Counted from the first letter of the stretch, positions 1 through 12,867 are shown. The stretch: 64,000 nt of DNA from Mesorhabditis belari (GCA_958450365.1 CAUEEP010000741.1:2717501-2781500); one strand, 5' to 3'. Program-made: numbers and translations. The notes: a model not told the origin generated them from the letters alone.

Positions 1-757
1 TTCATCTCGATTCCCGCAACAAAGTTCATCCGATTCTCGACCTTTTCTCTCAATATTCTTTTTTTGTTTCGAAAATCACGAGAATAAAGATTAGCTGACT
101 CTTCATTTTCTCTAAAAGAATGTGGGAGGATAAGCCTCTTTGCAAAAAATCGTCTGAATACTATGATTTTTGTGAATGGAGGATTGACATTTAGCTTTTA
201 ATTGAAAATTTTCCCTCTTTCTTTAAAATAATCATCAAAAAACATCAAAAAACATCAAAAAGCATCAAAAATTTCCTTTTTATGATGAATCTAGAAAGAA
301 TTTAGAAAAAAAAACATTTAATGCACCTGAAACTGAAACTGAAATTGAATCAAAGCTCACACATTCAACAGAAAAGAGTCGGCAAGTTATTAGACGGTTA
401 ATGAGAAAGGAAATCTCTCATTTCAACACACCAATTAGAAATTACTAACAATTTCTAGGCAAGCATTTCCCCAAGTGGAAAGGAGCTTTGGAAAAGGAAA
501 TTGCACGCTGTGGAACAATTCCTGGATTCATTCATGAATCGTCATTATGTACCTAACTTCAAACTTTTGAACTTTCAAGCCTAACTTCAATTTCAAGCAT
601 TGTATCCAACTACTCCATTTTTGTCCATCAATTTTCATTAGGATTCGGTCGCATACGCCTTCAAACCATTTACATTTGTGTTCCTGATCTAAAATTTTGC
701 TTAATCTTCAAATAAATCACTGACTACTTATCTGGGAAGTCTTATGGATTGGTGAAT
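1..757. other. AT-rich stretch without recognised gene
   Basis: No convincing exon is seen on either strand. A short run of a 10-bp unit (acatcaaaaa) lies at about 231-271. The rest is unremarkable AT-rich sequence leading into the first minisatellite. Confidence 0.5.
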
Positions 758-942
758 GAGAGATTTGAAAAGAGAGATTTGAATGAGAGCTTTGAATGAG
801 AGATTTGAAAAGAGAGCTTTGAAAAGAGAGCTTTGGAAAGAGAGCTTTGAAATGAGAGCTTTGAAATGAGAGCTTTGAAAAGAGAGCTTTGGAAAGAGAG
901 ATTTGAAATGAGAGCTTTGAAAAGAGAGCTTTGAAATGAGAG
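758..942. repeat. 14-bp minisatellite
   Basis: About 13 copies of a unit close to GAGAGCTTTGAAAA, with A/C and A/T variants. Because 14 is not a multiple of three, open frames on the minus strand here are by-products of a stop-poor repeat, not genes. Confidence 0.85.
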
Positions 943-1290
943 TCAAGTGATGCCATGGTCCACGTTTGGAAATTTGGAAAAGAACCTAAAAAAGATATCT
1001 TTTAGTGCATTGAAATGTAAATAACTAGAGTATTTGCAATGTAGATAACTAAAGTAAATTTGCATATAACTATGATAGATTTATTCAAATTCTCTAAATA
1101 ATGCAAGCCTAACATTCACTGGATCCAATAATGCCATCAAACTTTGCTACCAAACTTTGCTACCAACTCTTCACACAAAACTTTATTAAGCCAATAATGC
1201 CAATGAATTCTTTATTTGTTCAAACGCTTTACACCAAACTCTTTATGAAATCAATAATGCGAACAAATTCTTTCTCGCGCAAAGGTGGCG

Positions 1291-1588
1291 CTGAATTGGC
1301 TGAATTGGCTGAATGGGCTGAATTGGCTATTTTGGCTGAATTGGCTGAATTGGCTGAATTGGCTTACAATTGGCTTACTATTAGGCTTACTATTAGGCTT
1401 ACTATTAGGCTTAGAATAGGCTTACAATTGGCTTACTATTAGGCTTACTATTAGGCTTACTATTAGCCTTACTATTAGGCTTACTATTAGGCTTACAATT
1501 GGCTGACAATTGGCTTACAATTAGGCTTACAATTGGCTGACAATTGGCTTACAATTGGCTTACAATTGGCTTACAATTGGCTTACAGT
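1291..1588. repeat. Minisatellite pair, 9-bp then 12-bp units
   Basis: Starts with GAATTGGCT repeats (1291-1363) and passes into GGCTTACTATTA / GGCTTACAATT repeats. The TTAGGCTT phase looks like the nematode telomere word TTAGGC, but the unit is 12 bp, so this is not a telomeric tract. Confidence 0.8.
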
Positions 1589-2527
1589 CTTAACAGTAAA
1601 TTCCTACTAGAACATCCATCAGAAAAAAAGAATTTCTCAACTTATTCGGCGTCTTGGAGACCAGGTCAATGATAAGTGATTTAAGGTTTTTAATTTTTAA
1701 GGGGTTTTTAATTTCAGAATCTGTCTACCAAAAACGCAAACCCTTCATTTTCATCACTTTTTCTTCATTTCCTCTAACATTTCCGTCATTAGGTACAAAT
1801 TTTTTTCGAAGAAACCAAGAAAATCCTGAAATTTTCCAAATCACAGCATCACATGCGAATTTTTTTTTATTTTGAAAACTATTATTGCGCCAAACTTTTT
1901 TTATGACCTCAAACTTCTAATTCTCGTGAGAATTTCAGACAAAGTGAGACGAAGTGATGAATTTGAACGAAAAAAGTTATTTGCAAGCAAATAAAATGTC
2001 AAGAGAGTGAATGGCTGTAGATTTCTGAGAAGCTAGATTGCTATTTTTGAGCTGAATCTCTTTAAAAGTGCTTTAGGGATAAGCTGAAGAGCTTTACAGC
2101 TTACAATAGGGAGAAGCTGAAGAGCTTTACAGTTTACAATAGGGAGAAGCTGAAGAGCTTTACAAGTATTCAAAATGGTTCCGCTCGGGTGTCCTTTGTG
2201 CGGCTGTTCCTAATCGCGCACCTTCTAGCGCTCCTTCTAGCGTTTAGATCAATGGTTTTGATTACCCAAGTCTAGCTAGACAGCTGATTCTATAGGCTGA
2301 TAGCAAGTTATTGAAACTTTTAAAGGTTTAAACTCAATCAAGTTGATCGGTTCATTTACCCAACTCTTGATGATACAAATTCGGATTTCCATCCTCGAAA
2401 ACGGATTCGGAATTCGGATTCCTGATTTCCGGATTCGGCTATCCAAAATTTTTAAAATCAACGTCAAAAAGTAGTAAATTCAAGTACGATTTGTTAATTG
2501 ACAAGGAAAAGTCAACTGGGTTTACCA
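1589..2527. other. Intergenic AT-rich DNA with a 33-bp duplication
   Basis: No supported gene. At about 2084-2163 a unit of about 33 bp (GAGCTTTACAG...GGGAGAAGCTGAA) occurs 2.5 times. At 2195-2230 there is a TTTGTGCGGC...TAATCGCGC stretch that recalls the dispersed GTAATCGC family annotated at 54150, but it is too diverged to assign. Confidence 0.4.
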
Positions 2528-3163
2528 AATGAAATAAGCCATAGATCAGCCGACGCAGAATTCAACGCCGATTCCGAAGCTGCTTTCGGTTTCTGCTAGG
2601 GAGCACTCTGTCAAAAGTTATAAGCGTGCAAAGTTTTTTATGGGATCCAAAAATCACTCTGTGTTTTGTTAGCAGACTATGGCAGACTATGGCAGACTAT
2701 GGCAGACTATAGGCGAACTTTTCCAGCGAATTTATGAAGCAGTGGTGGCCGAGTGGCATATAAATGCAAATGAAACACAATTTCCGTCCAAACGAAGAAT
2801 ACATCGAATCAACAACGGGAAAACAGACATTCTTTGAAGCATCATAATTGTGAGTACACAAGGGAAATTCGAAAAAAACGCGCCAAAATTCGAAAAACAA
2901 AAGAAGCACCTTGGTTCGGACTCGAAACAGCAACCTTCCACTTCGTATTCTGGTTCACTAGGATACAAAGTGGAGTCATGGCTAGTACCACTTAGCTACG
3001 ACTCCGTTTTCTGCATCGCGGTAAACCCGACTATGATGTCGCTTTCGTTGGAAATAGAGAATACCATACAGAACTTTGCACGCTTATAACTTTTGATAGA
3101 GTGCTCCCTAGCAGAAACGGAAAGCAGCTTCGGAATCGGCGTTGAATTCTGCGTCGACTGATG
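2528..3163. mobile_element. Foldback element of a dispersed family
   Basis: Two inverted arms of about 100 bp (2528-2640 and 3065-3163) flank about 425 bp. The arm sequence (GAATTCAACGCCGATTCCGA core) recurs at 11640-11770 and 38360-38500. Beside the left arm are four copies of a 10-bp unit (GGCAGACTAT, 2677-2712) and a tRNA-like A-box, GTGGTGGCCGAGTGGC, at 2742-2757. The same arm plus A-box combination is present in the other copies, so this is a repeat family with tRNA-related sequence, here in a head-to-head pair. No transposase is seen. Confidence 0.7.
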
Positions 3164-3214
3164 ACTGATGTTTTATTCAAAACATTGGATTTTGCATTTA
3201 AACTATTTGTTCTC

Positions 3215-3362
3215 AAGATCGGACGTCCGATTCCGAGAAGAATGATCATTCTCCTCCGAAACGGACGTCCATCCCTGAGTCGGACGTCCGTTTCAGAGGA
3301 GAATGAATCTCCTCAGATTCGGACATCCGGATCGGAGATGGACGTCTCCTCAGATTCGGATG
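3215..3362. repeat. GGACGTCC-rich palindromic cluster
   Basis: Repeated CGGACGTCC-type palindromes and GGAGAATGA / TCATTCTCC inverted words in about 150 bp, next to the foldback element. It may be the decayed end of that element or of another one. No coding signal. Confidence 0.5.
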
Positions 3363-3366
3363 TAAC

Positions 3367-3551
3367 ATATACAAAGCTCACTAAGTTCTGACTTTAGTTG
3401 AGATTTCAGCTCAAACTTGAGCTCAAACACAGCAGCTTGAGCTCAAACAGGCCCGTCTATACCCAGCTCAAACAGGCACACACAGCTTGAGCTCAAACAG
3501 GCGCCTCTATATACAAAGCTCACTAAGTTCTGACTTTAGTTGAGATTTCAG
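3367..3551. repeat. 43-bp perfect direct repeat around a CTTGAGCTCAAACAGG array
   Basis: The segment 3367-3409 is repeated exactly at 3509-3551. Between them are several copies of CTTGAGCTCAAACAGG-like words. Identical long direct repeats around a small array suggest a recent duplication. Confidence 0.8.
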
Positions 3552-3955
3552 AGCGAAAATAATACTTTCGAAAGCTAAAATTATCTATTTTTGTAAAATT
3601 AGAACTTTTTTATATCGCCTACGCCACTTCACACTCATAATTAGCTCTTTTGAGAGAATTTTGCTTCCGAAAAACTACTAACATTAACGAAAAAACACAT
3701 CTCCCAATTTCTCCCAAATTCATTGGAGATTACCAAGAGTTTTTGTGTTTCTAGACAAAAATTACAGCTTATTACTGTAAACCAGACGAAATCGGGGGTT
3801 TTTCTAATGGAAAATTTCATTAGCCCACTCATTTTTGAGGAATTTTATGCAATTTTGAGGAATTTTATGCAAATTCGAGAAATTTGTAAGGATTTGAAGT
3901 GTTTTTGTGAGCGCTGAAGAGAAAATTGAATTATTGAATCACTTCCTTTTCTAGG
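3552..3955. other. No recognised gene
   Basis: AT-rich sequence. Short open frames exist on both strands but none has splice signals or a recognisable product. A GAGGAATTTTATGCAA word is tandemly doubled near 3838-3870. Confidence 0.4.
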
Positions 3956-4366
3956 CATGGGGGTTGGACAAATGCGACCTTTTTTTTGCGCACCTGGACA
4001 TTTGCGCACCTTTTTTTTTGCTGGAAAAGGCCTTAGGAAAAGTCGTAGAGCTTCAAAAATGTTTCCATATAAGAGAATCGTATGCGTAGATTCCGAATTT
4101 CGACAAATCAGACCTCGCTGACACGTCAAATTTGGGCTAAAAGGCAAAAACTACGCAACTTAACGCTTTTCCGCAGTTTTTGCCTTTTAGCTCAAATTTG
4201 ACGTGTCAGCGAGGTCTGATTTGTCGAAATTCGGAATCTACGCATACGATTCCCTTCTATGAAAACATTTTTGAAGCTCTACGACCTTTCCTAAAGCCTT
4301 TTCCAGCAAAAAAAAGGTGCGCAAATGTCCAGGTGTGCGTAAGGTCGTATTTGTCCAACCCCCGTA
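3956..4366. mobile_element. Foldback MITE, near-perfect palindrome
   Basis: The left half (from GGGGGTTGGACAAATGCGAC) is the reverse complement of the right half (to GTCGTATTTGTCCAACCCCC) over nearly its whole length, with a loop of about 30 bp near 4150-4165. The arms are about 190 bp with few mismatches, so it is probably young. It has no coding capacity. Confidence 0.85.
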
Positions 4367-4459
4367 GCCATTTTATTTTTAAACCCTAGGAATGAATTTT
4401 GTATTGTTAGGTTGTTAAAAAAGTTCGCGGTCACTTGCAGGAAGATTCAGCAATCTTGT

Positions 4460-5365
<906 letters not shown>

Positions 5366-5750
5366 GTTTGCAAGGCTGTCTGAATGCCGATAGAAGCAAA
5401 TTTGACCCCTGGCAAAAACTACACCCCTGGTTGTACATTCCGAGTGTCCGCCCGCCTGAGTACCCCGTTGTCAGAGGCATTTCGCGTTTTTCTTGACGAA
5501 AAATTGACCAATTTTGCTGTTGTTGGTTTCATTGGATAGAGGAAAGTTAGACGCATCGAATGAAACCAAAAACAGCCCAATTGGTAAATTGTGCGTCGAG
5601 AAAAACGTAAAATGCCTCTGGCAAGGGGGCACTTGGGGGTACTCAGGGGCGACACTCGATTTGTACAAATGTACAACGGTCAACAGCAACGGTACAGCGT
5701 TTCCCAAACGTTTGCAGGCCTGTCTGAATGCCGATAGAGGCTAATTTGTT
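5366..5750. mobile_element. Foldback element between long direct repeats
   Basis: The interior (about 5435-5690) is an imperfect inverted repeat: left arm with GAGTACCCCGTTGTCAGAGG, right arm with its counterpart near 5620-5645. The whole is flanked by direct repeats of about 38 bp (5366-5403 and 5711-5750, sharing CTGTCTGAATGCCGATAGA). The direct repeats are far longer than a usual target-site duplication. Confidence 0.65.
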
Positions 5751-5759
5751 TGGCAAATT

Positions 5760-6360
5760 TGAATTTAATTGTTTAACTGTTTAATTGTTTAACTTGTTAC
5801 TGTTATATGTTGAATAAAGGTATTTTAAGTTAACTTTTCGACAGATGGGTTGCATATTTGGTTAATTTGATTGTTTGTGGCAGGCCTTTTGTGTATTGCG
5901 GTAATTCTTGGTCATCCTGTCACCCGATTTTGGAGTTTCTTGGAGTCATCTTAATGTATAAAATGTTATCCAAATTTCAGTGGGAAAATTTGGGTACATA
6001 TTTTCTTACTTATAACTTGGGTAATCGAACCAGCTAGTGGTAGCAAGCAGTGCGCCAGAAGACGCGCGAGTAGACAGTCGCACAAACTAATGAAAATAAT
6101 TGTTGAATCTCTGAGCTGAATATCTTTTGTGATTAAGATTTGACTAACAGGGAGGTCACAAAATTTTGAGAAATTTTGACAAATTTTGGCGCAGATTTTG
6201 ACGCCGTGTAGATGCAAACGCCTATCGGAAACAGGGAATCCGATGCTGTATTCAGTTTTTGCCCATCTTCAAAAAAACGTGAGAAAAACGTGTCCAAAGT
6301 TTGGGTGTTCACGCGGGGAATCGGGCCGGGGGATTATAAAGGCTCTTTTCCGGTCAGTCG
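5760..6360. other. No recognised gene
   Basis: AT-rich and unannotated. A GTTTAACTGTTTAATTG short tandem lies at about 5767-5795. No exon has convincing boundaries. Confidence 0.4.
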
Positions 6361-6363
6361 AGA

Positions 6364-6446
6364 GTTGGCCAGATGGTCTAGCGGTAAAGTGCGCGTGTCG
6401 CCGATCATCGTTTTGCTTTCTAGCCTCGGGTTCGGATCCACTCCAG
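6364..6446 (+). pseudogene. tRNA-like sequence, degenerate
   Basis: An A-box-like stretch (TGGTCTAGCGGTAAAGTGCG, from 6374) is followed about 60 nt later by a B-box-like GGGTTCGGATCC. The ends do not pair as an acceptor stem. It is therefore a decayed tRNA or the head of a tRNA-derived SINE rather than a functional gene. Confidence 0.4.
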
Positions 6447-6602
6447 TTTTCTTTTGTACTCTTGTTTTCTTTTGATTAGCCAAAATGATTTATAGTTCCT
6501 AGAGTGTTTACTATTACTGAGATATGGCGTCAAAATGCCGTCAAGATGGCGTCAAAATCTGCTAGGGCCATTTTGTGGCATCCTGTAAGATTTGATTTGA
6601 CT

Positions 6603-6856
6603 GGTTGTTCTTTATGCTGCTCCTTATGCTGCTCTTTTTGCTGCTCTTTAAGCTGCTCTTTGTGCTGCTCTTTATGCTGCTCCTTATGCTGCTCTTTTTG
6701 CTGCTCTTTGCTCCTTTGCTGCTCTTTATGCTGCTCTTTATGCTGCTCCTTATGCTGTTCTTGATGCTGCTCTTTATGCTGCTCTTTATCCTACTCTTTA
6801 TGCTGCTCCTTATGCTGCTCTTTATGCTGCTTTTTATGCCGCTCTTTATGCTTTAT
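6603..6856. repeat. 12-bp minisatellite
   Basis: About 20 copies of TGCTGCTCTTTA and close variants. The Cys/Ser/Leu-rich open frames across it follow from the 12-bp period and are not treated as genes. Confidence 0.85.
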
Positions 6857-6899
6857 GCAATCGCGCAACTTCTGGCAACGCTGGCAACGTTTTTTCTCG

Positions 6900-7570
6900 T
6901 TTCAATTACCTAAACCCTAAATTTCAATGCAAATTCTAAAAGAAAATCATTGCCACATCATGCCTAACAAATTTGCCTTGAAAAAAAAGTTGAACTAAAG
7001 CTTCCGCTCTTCTTGTTTTCAGCTTGTTTTGCGTGGAAAAGGATCAGTGTCTCACTGGGGTGAAATGTCCCATTTCCGGTCATCAAATTTTCAAAACTAA
7101 ACATAAAATCATTTTTTTAAAAACTATATTTCAACAAAAATTCATATCAAAATGAAGATTTTAAAAAGTAAAATCGGAAGTGACTCAGAAACAATTAAAG
7201 TCAAACTTCGATAGAACGAACAACGAATTGTGCCTGAAAAGTGCCCAAAATTTCTGCCTAGTTGCCCCAGCCAAATGCAGAGCTGTCCAGGGCAGCTACG
7301 CAGAAAGTTTGGCGTTCGTTAGATCGTTAGGCAAGTTTGGCGTTCGTTAGATCGAAGTTCGATTGTAGGTTGCTTTTACCGTCACTTATTTTTGAAATCA
7401 ACAATTCGAATTGAATAGAATTGTTATATTAACAGGTAGAATAAGCAGAGTATAGAAATTCAGCAAGATTACGGTAACTTTTGAAAGTTGAGACGTTTTA
7501 GAAAAGAAATTATGAGAGAAACTTGGGATTGTGAGCTTGAGGATGTTCTTCAGCTGAAGACAACTTCGCA
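6900..7570. other. No recognised gene; duplicated TTTGGCGTTCGTTAGATCG
   Basis: AT-rich sequence with a short direct repeat (GTTTGGCGTTCGTTAGATCG) at about 7308-7355. Nothing else can be supported. Confidence 0.35.
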
Positions 7571-7571
7571 A

Positions 7572-8052
7572 AATTGTCCAGATTGTCCAGATTGTCCAGA
7601 GTGCTCAGTTTGTCCAGGTTGTCCAGCTTGTCCAGCTTGTCCAGATTGTCCAGATTGCCCAGGTTGTCCAGATTGTCCAGATTGTCCAGATTGTCTAGAT
7701 TGTCCAGGTTGTCCAGATTGCCCAGGTTGTCCAGCTTGTCCAGCTTGTCCAACTTGTCCAGATTGTCCAGGTTGTCCAGATTCTCCAGATTGTCCAGCTT
7801 GTCCAGATTGTCCAGATTGCCCAGACTGTCCAGATTGTCCAGGCTGCCCAGATTGTCCAGCTTGTCCAGGTTGTCCAGCTTGTCCAGATTCTCCAGATTG
7901 TCCAGATGGTCCAGGTTGTCCAGATTGTCTAGATTGTCCAGCTTGTCCAGGTTGTCCAGATTGTCCAGCTTGTCCAGGTTGTCCAGATTGCCCAGACTGT
8001 CCAGATTGTCCAGGCTGCCCAGGTTGCCCAGGTTGTCCAGATTGCCCAGATT
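7572..8052. repeat. 9-bp minisatellite, about 53 copies
   Basis: Unit TTGTCCAGA with G, C and T variants (TTGTCCAGG, TTGTCCAGC, TTGCCCAGA). All frames on both strands are open because the unit carries no stop and its length is a multiple of three. The + frame opens at an ATG upstream (about 7488) and would give Cys-Pro-Asp/Gly repeats. I see no acceptor, polyadenylation signal or domain that would support a real secreted Cys-rich protein. Confidence 0.85.
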
Positions 8053-8629
8053 AATAAATCCCATTTTACCAAACAATTCCCATTCCCAATCATTAATTCA
8101 TCTTTATCCATCAGGCATCAATCATTTCCTTTTTCCCCGAATTCTAAATCCTCCAGTTTAGGCTGTCCCCCGCAAATTCACTGAATTATTCGCGGTAATC
8201 TGTTTGTTTTTTTTTGGCAAAAATTCAGCCATTTTGACCCACGAAAAATGAGAAAAAAATGATCTACCATAAGATTCCATTTTTAAAAAGAAAAAAGAAA
8301 GCAGATAGACAGCGATTTTTTTGATTTAATTCAAAATTGGATGTGGATAATGAGCTGAAATCGTGGGGAGGCTTGGGGGAATTTGAAACGATCAGAAATG
8401 GATGCATTGACACCATTGAAACGCTCATCAACCAGTGGTTGGATCAACACCAGTGCAAGGAAACATTCATCAACCAGTGGATGGATCAAAACTCAATCCA
8501 AAGAAAAATTAATCCCCTTTTTTTAAATTAAAATTCAAATTTTTTTTTCAATTTTTTTTTTAAAAAAAAAAATATCCGTCTCATTTTTTATGGGAAAAAA
8601 AATTTTTTTTTTCCATACAAAAAAAAAAG

Positions 8630-8662
<33 letters not shown>

Positions 8663-9040
8663 AAGAAGACGGCCCGGAAACAAAAAAAGACACATTTTCT
8701 GAAAGAAGTTCTTTTGAAGAGACTTTTTCGAGTTCGAGTAGACGCCGTAAATTTCAAAGCCGCTTTTCTCGTAAACTAGAACTTTTTTCTTAGCAAAACC
8801 CAAAAACATCAACGTGTTCGATAGATGTTTGCATTAAATTTTGGTGCCCAAATCTCACAATCACTTCTGACCATTCTCTTGTTAGTGTTACAGCAAATGA
8901 AGTGTGAATTTGAGTACTAGAAAGGATAAGCTTTCATTTTTGATGTTCTAGTGTTTTGGTGTTTTGATGTTCTAGTAGGTTTTTTGTGTTCTCAACCTGT
9001 AAACAAACTCTTTCTAGTGCACTCAAGGATTCAATTATCA
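8053..9040. other. Low-complexity A/T DNA
   Basis: Contains long A and T runs (8520-8660) and a short Asn/Trp-containing + frame (8337-8531) in which the phrase INQWLDQ/INQWMDQ is repeated, reflecting a tandem duplication of about 60 bp. At 9001-9024 there is one copy, in reverse orientation, of the dispersed CTAGAAAG...GTTT motif described in Findings. Confidence 0.35.
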
Positions 9041-9170
9041 TAAACCTAAACCTATCACTAAACCAATCAAGTCTATTAAACCAATGAAGCCTACTAAACC
9101 AATCAAGTCTACTAAACCAATGAAGTCTACTAAACCAATGAAGTCTACTAACCCAATCAAGTCTACTAAA
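9041..9170. repeat. 18-bp minisatellite
   Basis: About 7 copies of CTACTAAACCAATGAAGT with C/G variants. Confidence 0.8.
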
Positions 9171-9689
9171 AAACGTGTGTTTCTATTTTAAGCTCTATGA
9201 TGCTGTGTCTCTGTGCTGTGTATCTGTGCATGATGTAAAACCATAAAACCTTTCACCAAATATGTAGCTTTATTTTAAATCTACTCAGAATGTCTGTGTT
9301 TTCTTTCTCTTTTTTTCAAATCTCTGACATTCAAGGGGATTTGTAGTAGTGTAAAACGAAAGCCGAATTTAGCTTCAAACATCTCAAATGTTCTTTGCTT
9401 AAAATTGTGAAATATGGCACTTTTCCCAGATTTTATCTTCATCAGATTATCCATAAAATGTTCGAAATTAGCTCAAGGAGAGTTTTTTCAAAGAACTTTT
9501 TGCAAAAAACCATAAATCCAGCGATGCCTGTACCCAGGTTACTTAGAAAAAAGTGAATTGAAAAAGAAATAAGAAAAGAAATAATTCTGAAAGAGAGATT
9601 TGAAATGATGTGGGAATGTAAATCTCGTGAGGGATTTTCTGCTAAAAAACTATGATTGAATTCGGTGTGAAGTCTACTAATTTCATGCT

Positions 9690-9785
9690 GATTCTAGATT
9701 CGATATCAATCCTAGATTTGATACCAATCCTAGATTTGATACCAATTCTAGATTCGATACCAATTCTAGATTCGATACCAATTTG
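9690..9785. repeat. About 20-bp minisatellite
   Basis: About 5 copies of a unit close to ATTCTAGATTCGATACCA. Confidence 0.75.
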
Positions 9786-9908
9786 CCCACAAATACTCAA
9801 TTTCTGTTGCCACAATAAAGCCTCATAGGCAAAGATGGCCATAAAAGTTCAAGTACAGTTCAGTTCAAGAAGTTCAACTCTAGCTTCTCTTTCCAAAGTC
9901 TGATCAAA

Positions 9909-10145
9909 TCAGTAAACAATGGTCAGTAAACGTTAGTCAGTAAAAGACGGTCAGTAAACGTCGGTCAGTAAACGTTGATCAGTAAAAGTCGGTCAGTATA
10001 CGTTGATCAGTAAAAGTCGGTCAGTAAACGTCGGTCAGTAAACGTCGGTCAGTAAACGTTGGTCAGTAAACGTTGATCAGTAAACGTCGGTCAGTAAACT
10101 TTCGTCTGTATACGTTGATCAGTAAACGTCGGTCCGTAAACATCA
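9909..10145. repeat. 14-bp minisatellite
   Basis: About 16 copies of GGTCAGTAAACGTC with TTGATCAGTAAA variants. Variant types alternate, suggesting duplication of multi-unit blocks. Confidence 0.8.
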
Positions 10146-10149
10146 ATCA

Positions 10150-11150
10150 CTAAACGAGGTTCAACTGTATAAAAGTGTCTACTGCATGTAAAAATCCATG
10201 TATTCAACATGAATTTGGTACAAGAATCAAAACGACAACCCTGTTACCAATAAATTTAATAAATTTACCCCTATTACCCGAATTTGGTAAGAAAAAACAA
10301 TCGATTGTATGAGAAAAAGAATCTTTAATCGAACCAGCCAGCTCTGGATCTTTAATAGAGCCAGCGGGATCGTACCACGCTTACTACTTTACTACTTTGT
10401 ACTTTCGCTTAAGAGACAAGACTCTGAACGAGTCGGTCATCTCGCATAACCGTCGGCTCGTTAACAAAAGCTAACAAAAGCTAACAAAAGCTAACAAAAG
10501 CCTAGAGCTCACTTGATAATTCGATTTTGATTGGCTCTATTTTTTGGCTGACTATTCACGTGCTAACACAATCTCTAAATCAAGAAAAAGTTTCCACTTT
10601 TCCCGTTTCATTTTACCCTTTCCGATAAATTCAATTCCGCCCTCGGAACTTGAAAGGAATTGTAAAGAAAATCGGCATCATTTTCTCGGCATCGTCCGTT
10701 AAAATTACATTTAGATAATGCTAGAAATTGTAATTACATTCTGAAAAGTCCATATGTGGAAGTGCCGGCCTGTAGGTGGAACTTGGAAAAGAAAAGTTCG
10801 AGTTGAAAAGTTGGAGGGAAAAGAAAAAAAGAAAAAAAAGAATAAACGGGAGAGTTCAAAGGAGTTCAAAGAAGAAAGAAGTTCTTGAATGAAAGAAAGA
10901 AGAAAGAACTTCCCTCAACCACCCTTTCACTGCCCAATTAATTCAAATCTTTTGGGGATTTGAGGGAAATTTGTTCTGAAAACATTGTCGATGAAAAGGT
11001 GAAAAGGGATCGTTTAACTCGTTTGACTCGTTTGACTAACTTTACGACAAGCACAACACATTTTTAATCAATTTTATCAAAAGCTAAAACCCAATTTTAT
11101 CCTCGAAAGCCAAAGCAGGTGAAAAAAGTAGAAGGGCCGACTCCAAAGAA
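10150..11150. other. No recognised gene
   Basis: AT-rich; contains a 10-bp AGCTAACAAA run at about 10465-10502 and purine-rich GAAAGAA stretches near 10800-10910. No supported exon. Confidence 0.35.
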
Positions 11151-11159
11151 TCCTTGGAG

Positions 11160-11500
11160 TTTCGACATGTCGTTGAAACTGTCTATATCTCGACTTCCAG
11201 AGATCGAATCGACTTACGGTTGCTTTTAAAAGAATTCTCATCATATTTGACTAGAGAAAAGTGCAATTTGTTTTGTCCACTCCCTCGTAAGAACATTGGG
11301 AAAAACGGCGTCAAAGTTGACCTACTTGCCTACAGAAGTCAATCAACTTTGACAGTTTATAACTCGAGGTACAGGCATTGGATCGATGTACGGTTGCTTT
11401 TATTAGAATTCTCATCAAATTTGACTAAAGAAAAGTGCAATTTATTTTGTATACTCATCTGTAAGAACGTAGAGAAAAACGGCTTCAAAAAGTGGCGCGC
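11160..11500. repeat. Two-unit tandem repeat (about 170 bp)
   Basis: Block 11200-11330 is repeated, diverged, at 11380-11500: TACGGTTGCTTTTA...AGAATTCTCATCA...AAAAGTGCAATTT. A + strand frame stays open through both copies and repeats itself as protein, but it has no ATG start. Inverted TCAAAGTTGAC / GTCAAAGTTGA words at the junction favour a non-coding mobile repeat. Confidence 0.55.
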
Positions 11501-11549
11501 TAAAGTGCGCTAAAGTTTTTATACAGCCAAAATGACACTTGCATTCTAA

Positions 11550-12030
11550 TCGACTGCCATTCGGCCACCACTGCTTTATAAATTCGCTGGGAAAGTCTGC
11601 CTATCGCCTGCCAGAGTCTGCCATAGTCTGCTTATAAACACGGAGTGATTTTTGGATCCCATACAAAACTTTGCATGTTTATAACTTTTGACAGAGTGCT
11701 CCATAGCAGAAACGGAAAGCAGCTTCGGAATCGGCGTTGAATTCTGCGTCGACTGATCTATGGCTTATTTCATTTGGCCACCACAACCAGTTGAAATTCC
11801 ATGAATAATAGATGATCGTTAAGTTTAAGCTCATATTCGCTTTGGGAAGATCTTTTTGGTGTTTGAATTAAAATCGAACAGAACACCTAACAGTTACACA
11901 TACGCAAAATGTGAATTTGAGGTTGATTTGCTAATTGTGAGCTTGCAAAAGGTATAAAAACTGCCACTTGGCCGCCACTGCTTCATAAACTCGCTGGAAA
12001 AGTCTGCCTATCGTCTGCCAGGCACTGCTA
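11550..12030. mobile_element. Second copy of the tRNA-like foldback family
   Basis: The segment 11570-11770 matches the 2528 element in reverse orientation: reverse complement of the GTGGTGGCCGA A-box (about 11562-11580), then the GGCAGACT array, then the arm with GAATTCAACGCCGATTCCGA. A further partial copy (GCCACTTGGCCGCCACTGC) lies at 11965-12025. Confidence 0.7.
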
Positions 12031-12282
12031 GACCAAACTTGTCCAAGTGTAATGACAATGGGCTAATTAACATCACTTTTGAGAAGCAGATTGTTCTACC
12101 GTAAATCCTCTATTGTTCGGTGCTCATTTTTCGGACTCTCAAAATAACCCTCTTCACCTTAGATCGAAGGGATTGCGATTTAAGTGCTGTTAGCTTCTAA
12201 CATCCTGTTAGAAGATCGAAGGGATTTGATTTAAGTGCTATGATTTAGTGCTATGATTGCGCAAAAGCGCCTCAAAATCAAA

Positions 12283-12332
12283 ATAACCTCAAAATCAAAA
12301 TAACCTCAAAATCAAAATAATCAAAATAAAGG
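12283..12332. repeat. About 16-bp short array
   Basis: About 3 copies of CCTCAAAATCAAAATAA. Confidence 0.6.
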
Positions 12333-12707
12333 AGGTAGCACATTGTTGAAAAAATGATTTTTTTTCTTAAATCACTCTAACACGATTTCTTTTGGTCTAA
12401 AACATACAAAAAACATATTTAAAAGAAAAAGTTATGTAAATGGTTCTACCCCGGATGTCCGACCCTCGAAAATCCCTGTGGTGGGGACCAAATGTTCAGT
12501 GTCCAAATGTCCAAATGTCCAAATTTTTTCCAGGATCGATTTAAATTTTACTGCCATGAGTTTTAAATTATATATTATATATTATTATAATTCGGACCCA
12601 TATGCATCATTTTAAGCACTTTCGAAGAAAATTTTCTTGGAAAAGGTTGGAAATGTGAGCTGTCAAAATTAGCATTAGGAGGTGCCGCTCTAATAGAGGT
12701 TTTAAGG

Positions 12708-12782
12708 TATTTGCTGCTTTATTTGCTGCCCTATTTGCTGCTTTATTTGCTGCTTTATTTGCTGCCCTATTTGCTGCCTAGA
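12708..12782. repeat. 12-bp minisatellite
   Basis: About 6 copies of TATTTGCTGCTT / TATTTGCTGCCC. Confidence 0.7.
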
Positions 12783-12867
12783 AATTAGTAGTCTTGTTTT
12801 GCCGGATTTCTGGCATTTTTCTGGCTGCTGATCTGATTGCCTGGAGGTTTCGGGGCCAACCCTGGGC

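Noticed and set aside
1363..1588. Interstitial telomere (TTAGGC)
   Set aside because: The period is 12 bp and other bases vary; only part of the unit resembles TTAGGC.
7488..8054. Long open frame giving Cys-Pro-Asp/Gly repeats
   Set aside because: The 9-bp unit lacks stops in every frame, and three overlapping frames plus minus-strand frames are equally open. No domain or splice context supports a protein.
11154..11513. 119-codon frame with internal protein-level repeat
   Set aside because: It lacks an ATG start, the repeat is at DNA level, and inverted words at the junction fit a non-coding repeat.
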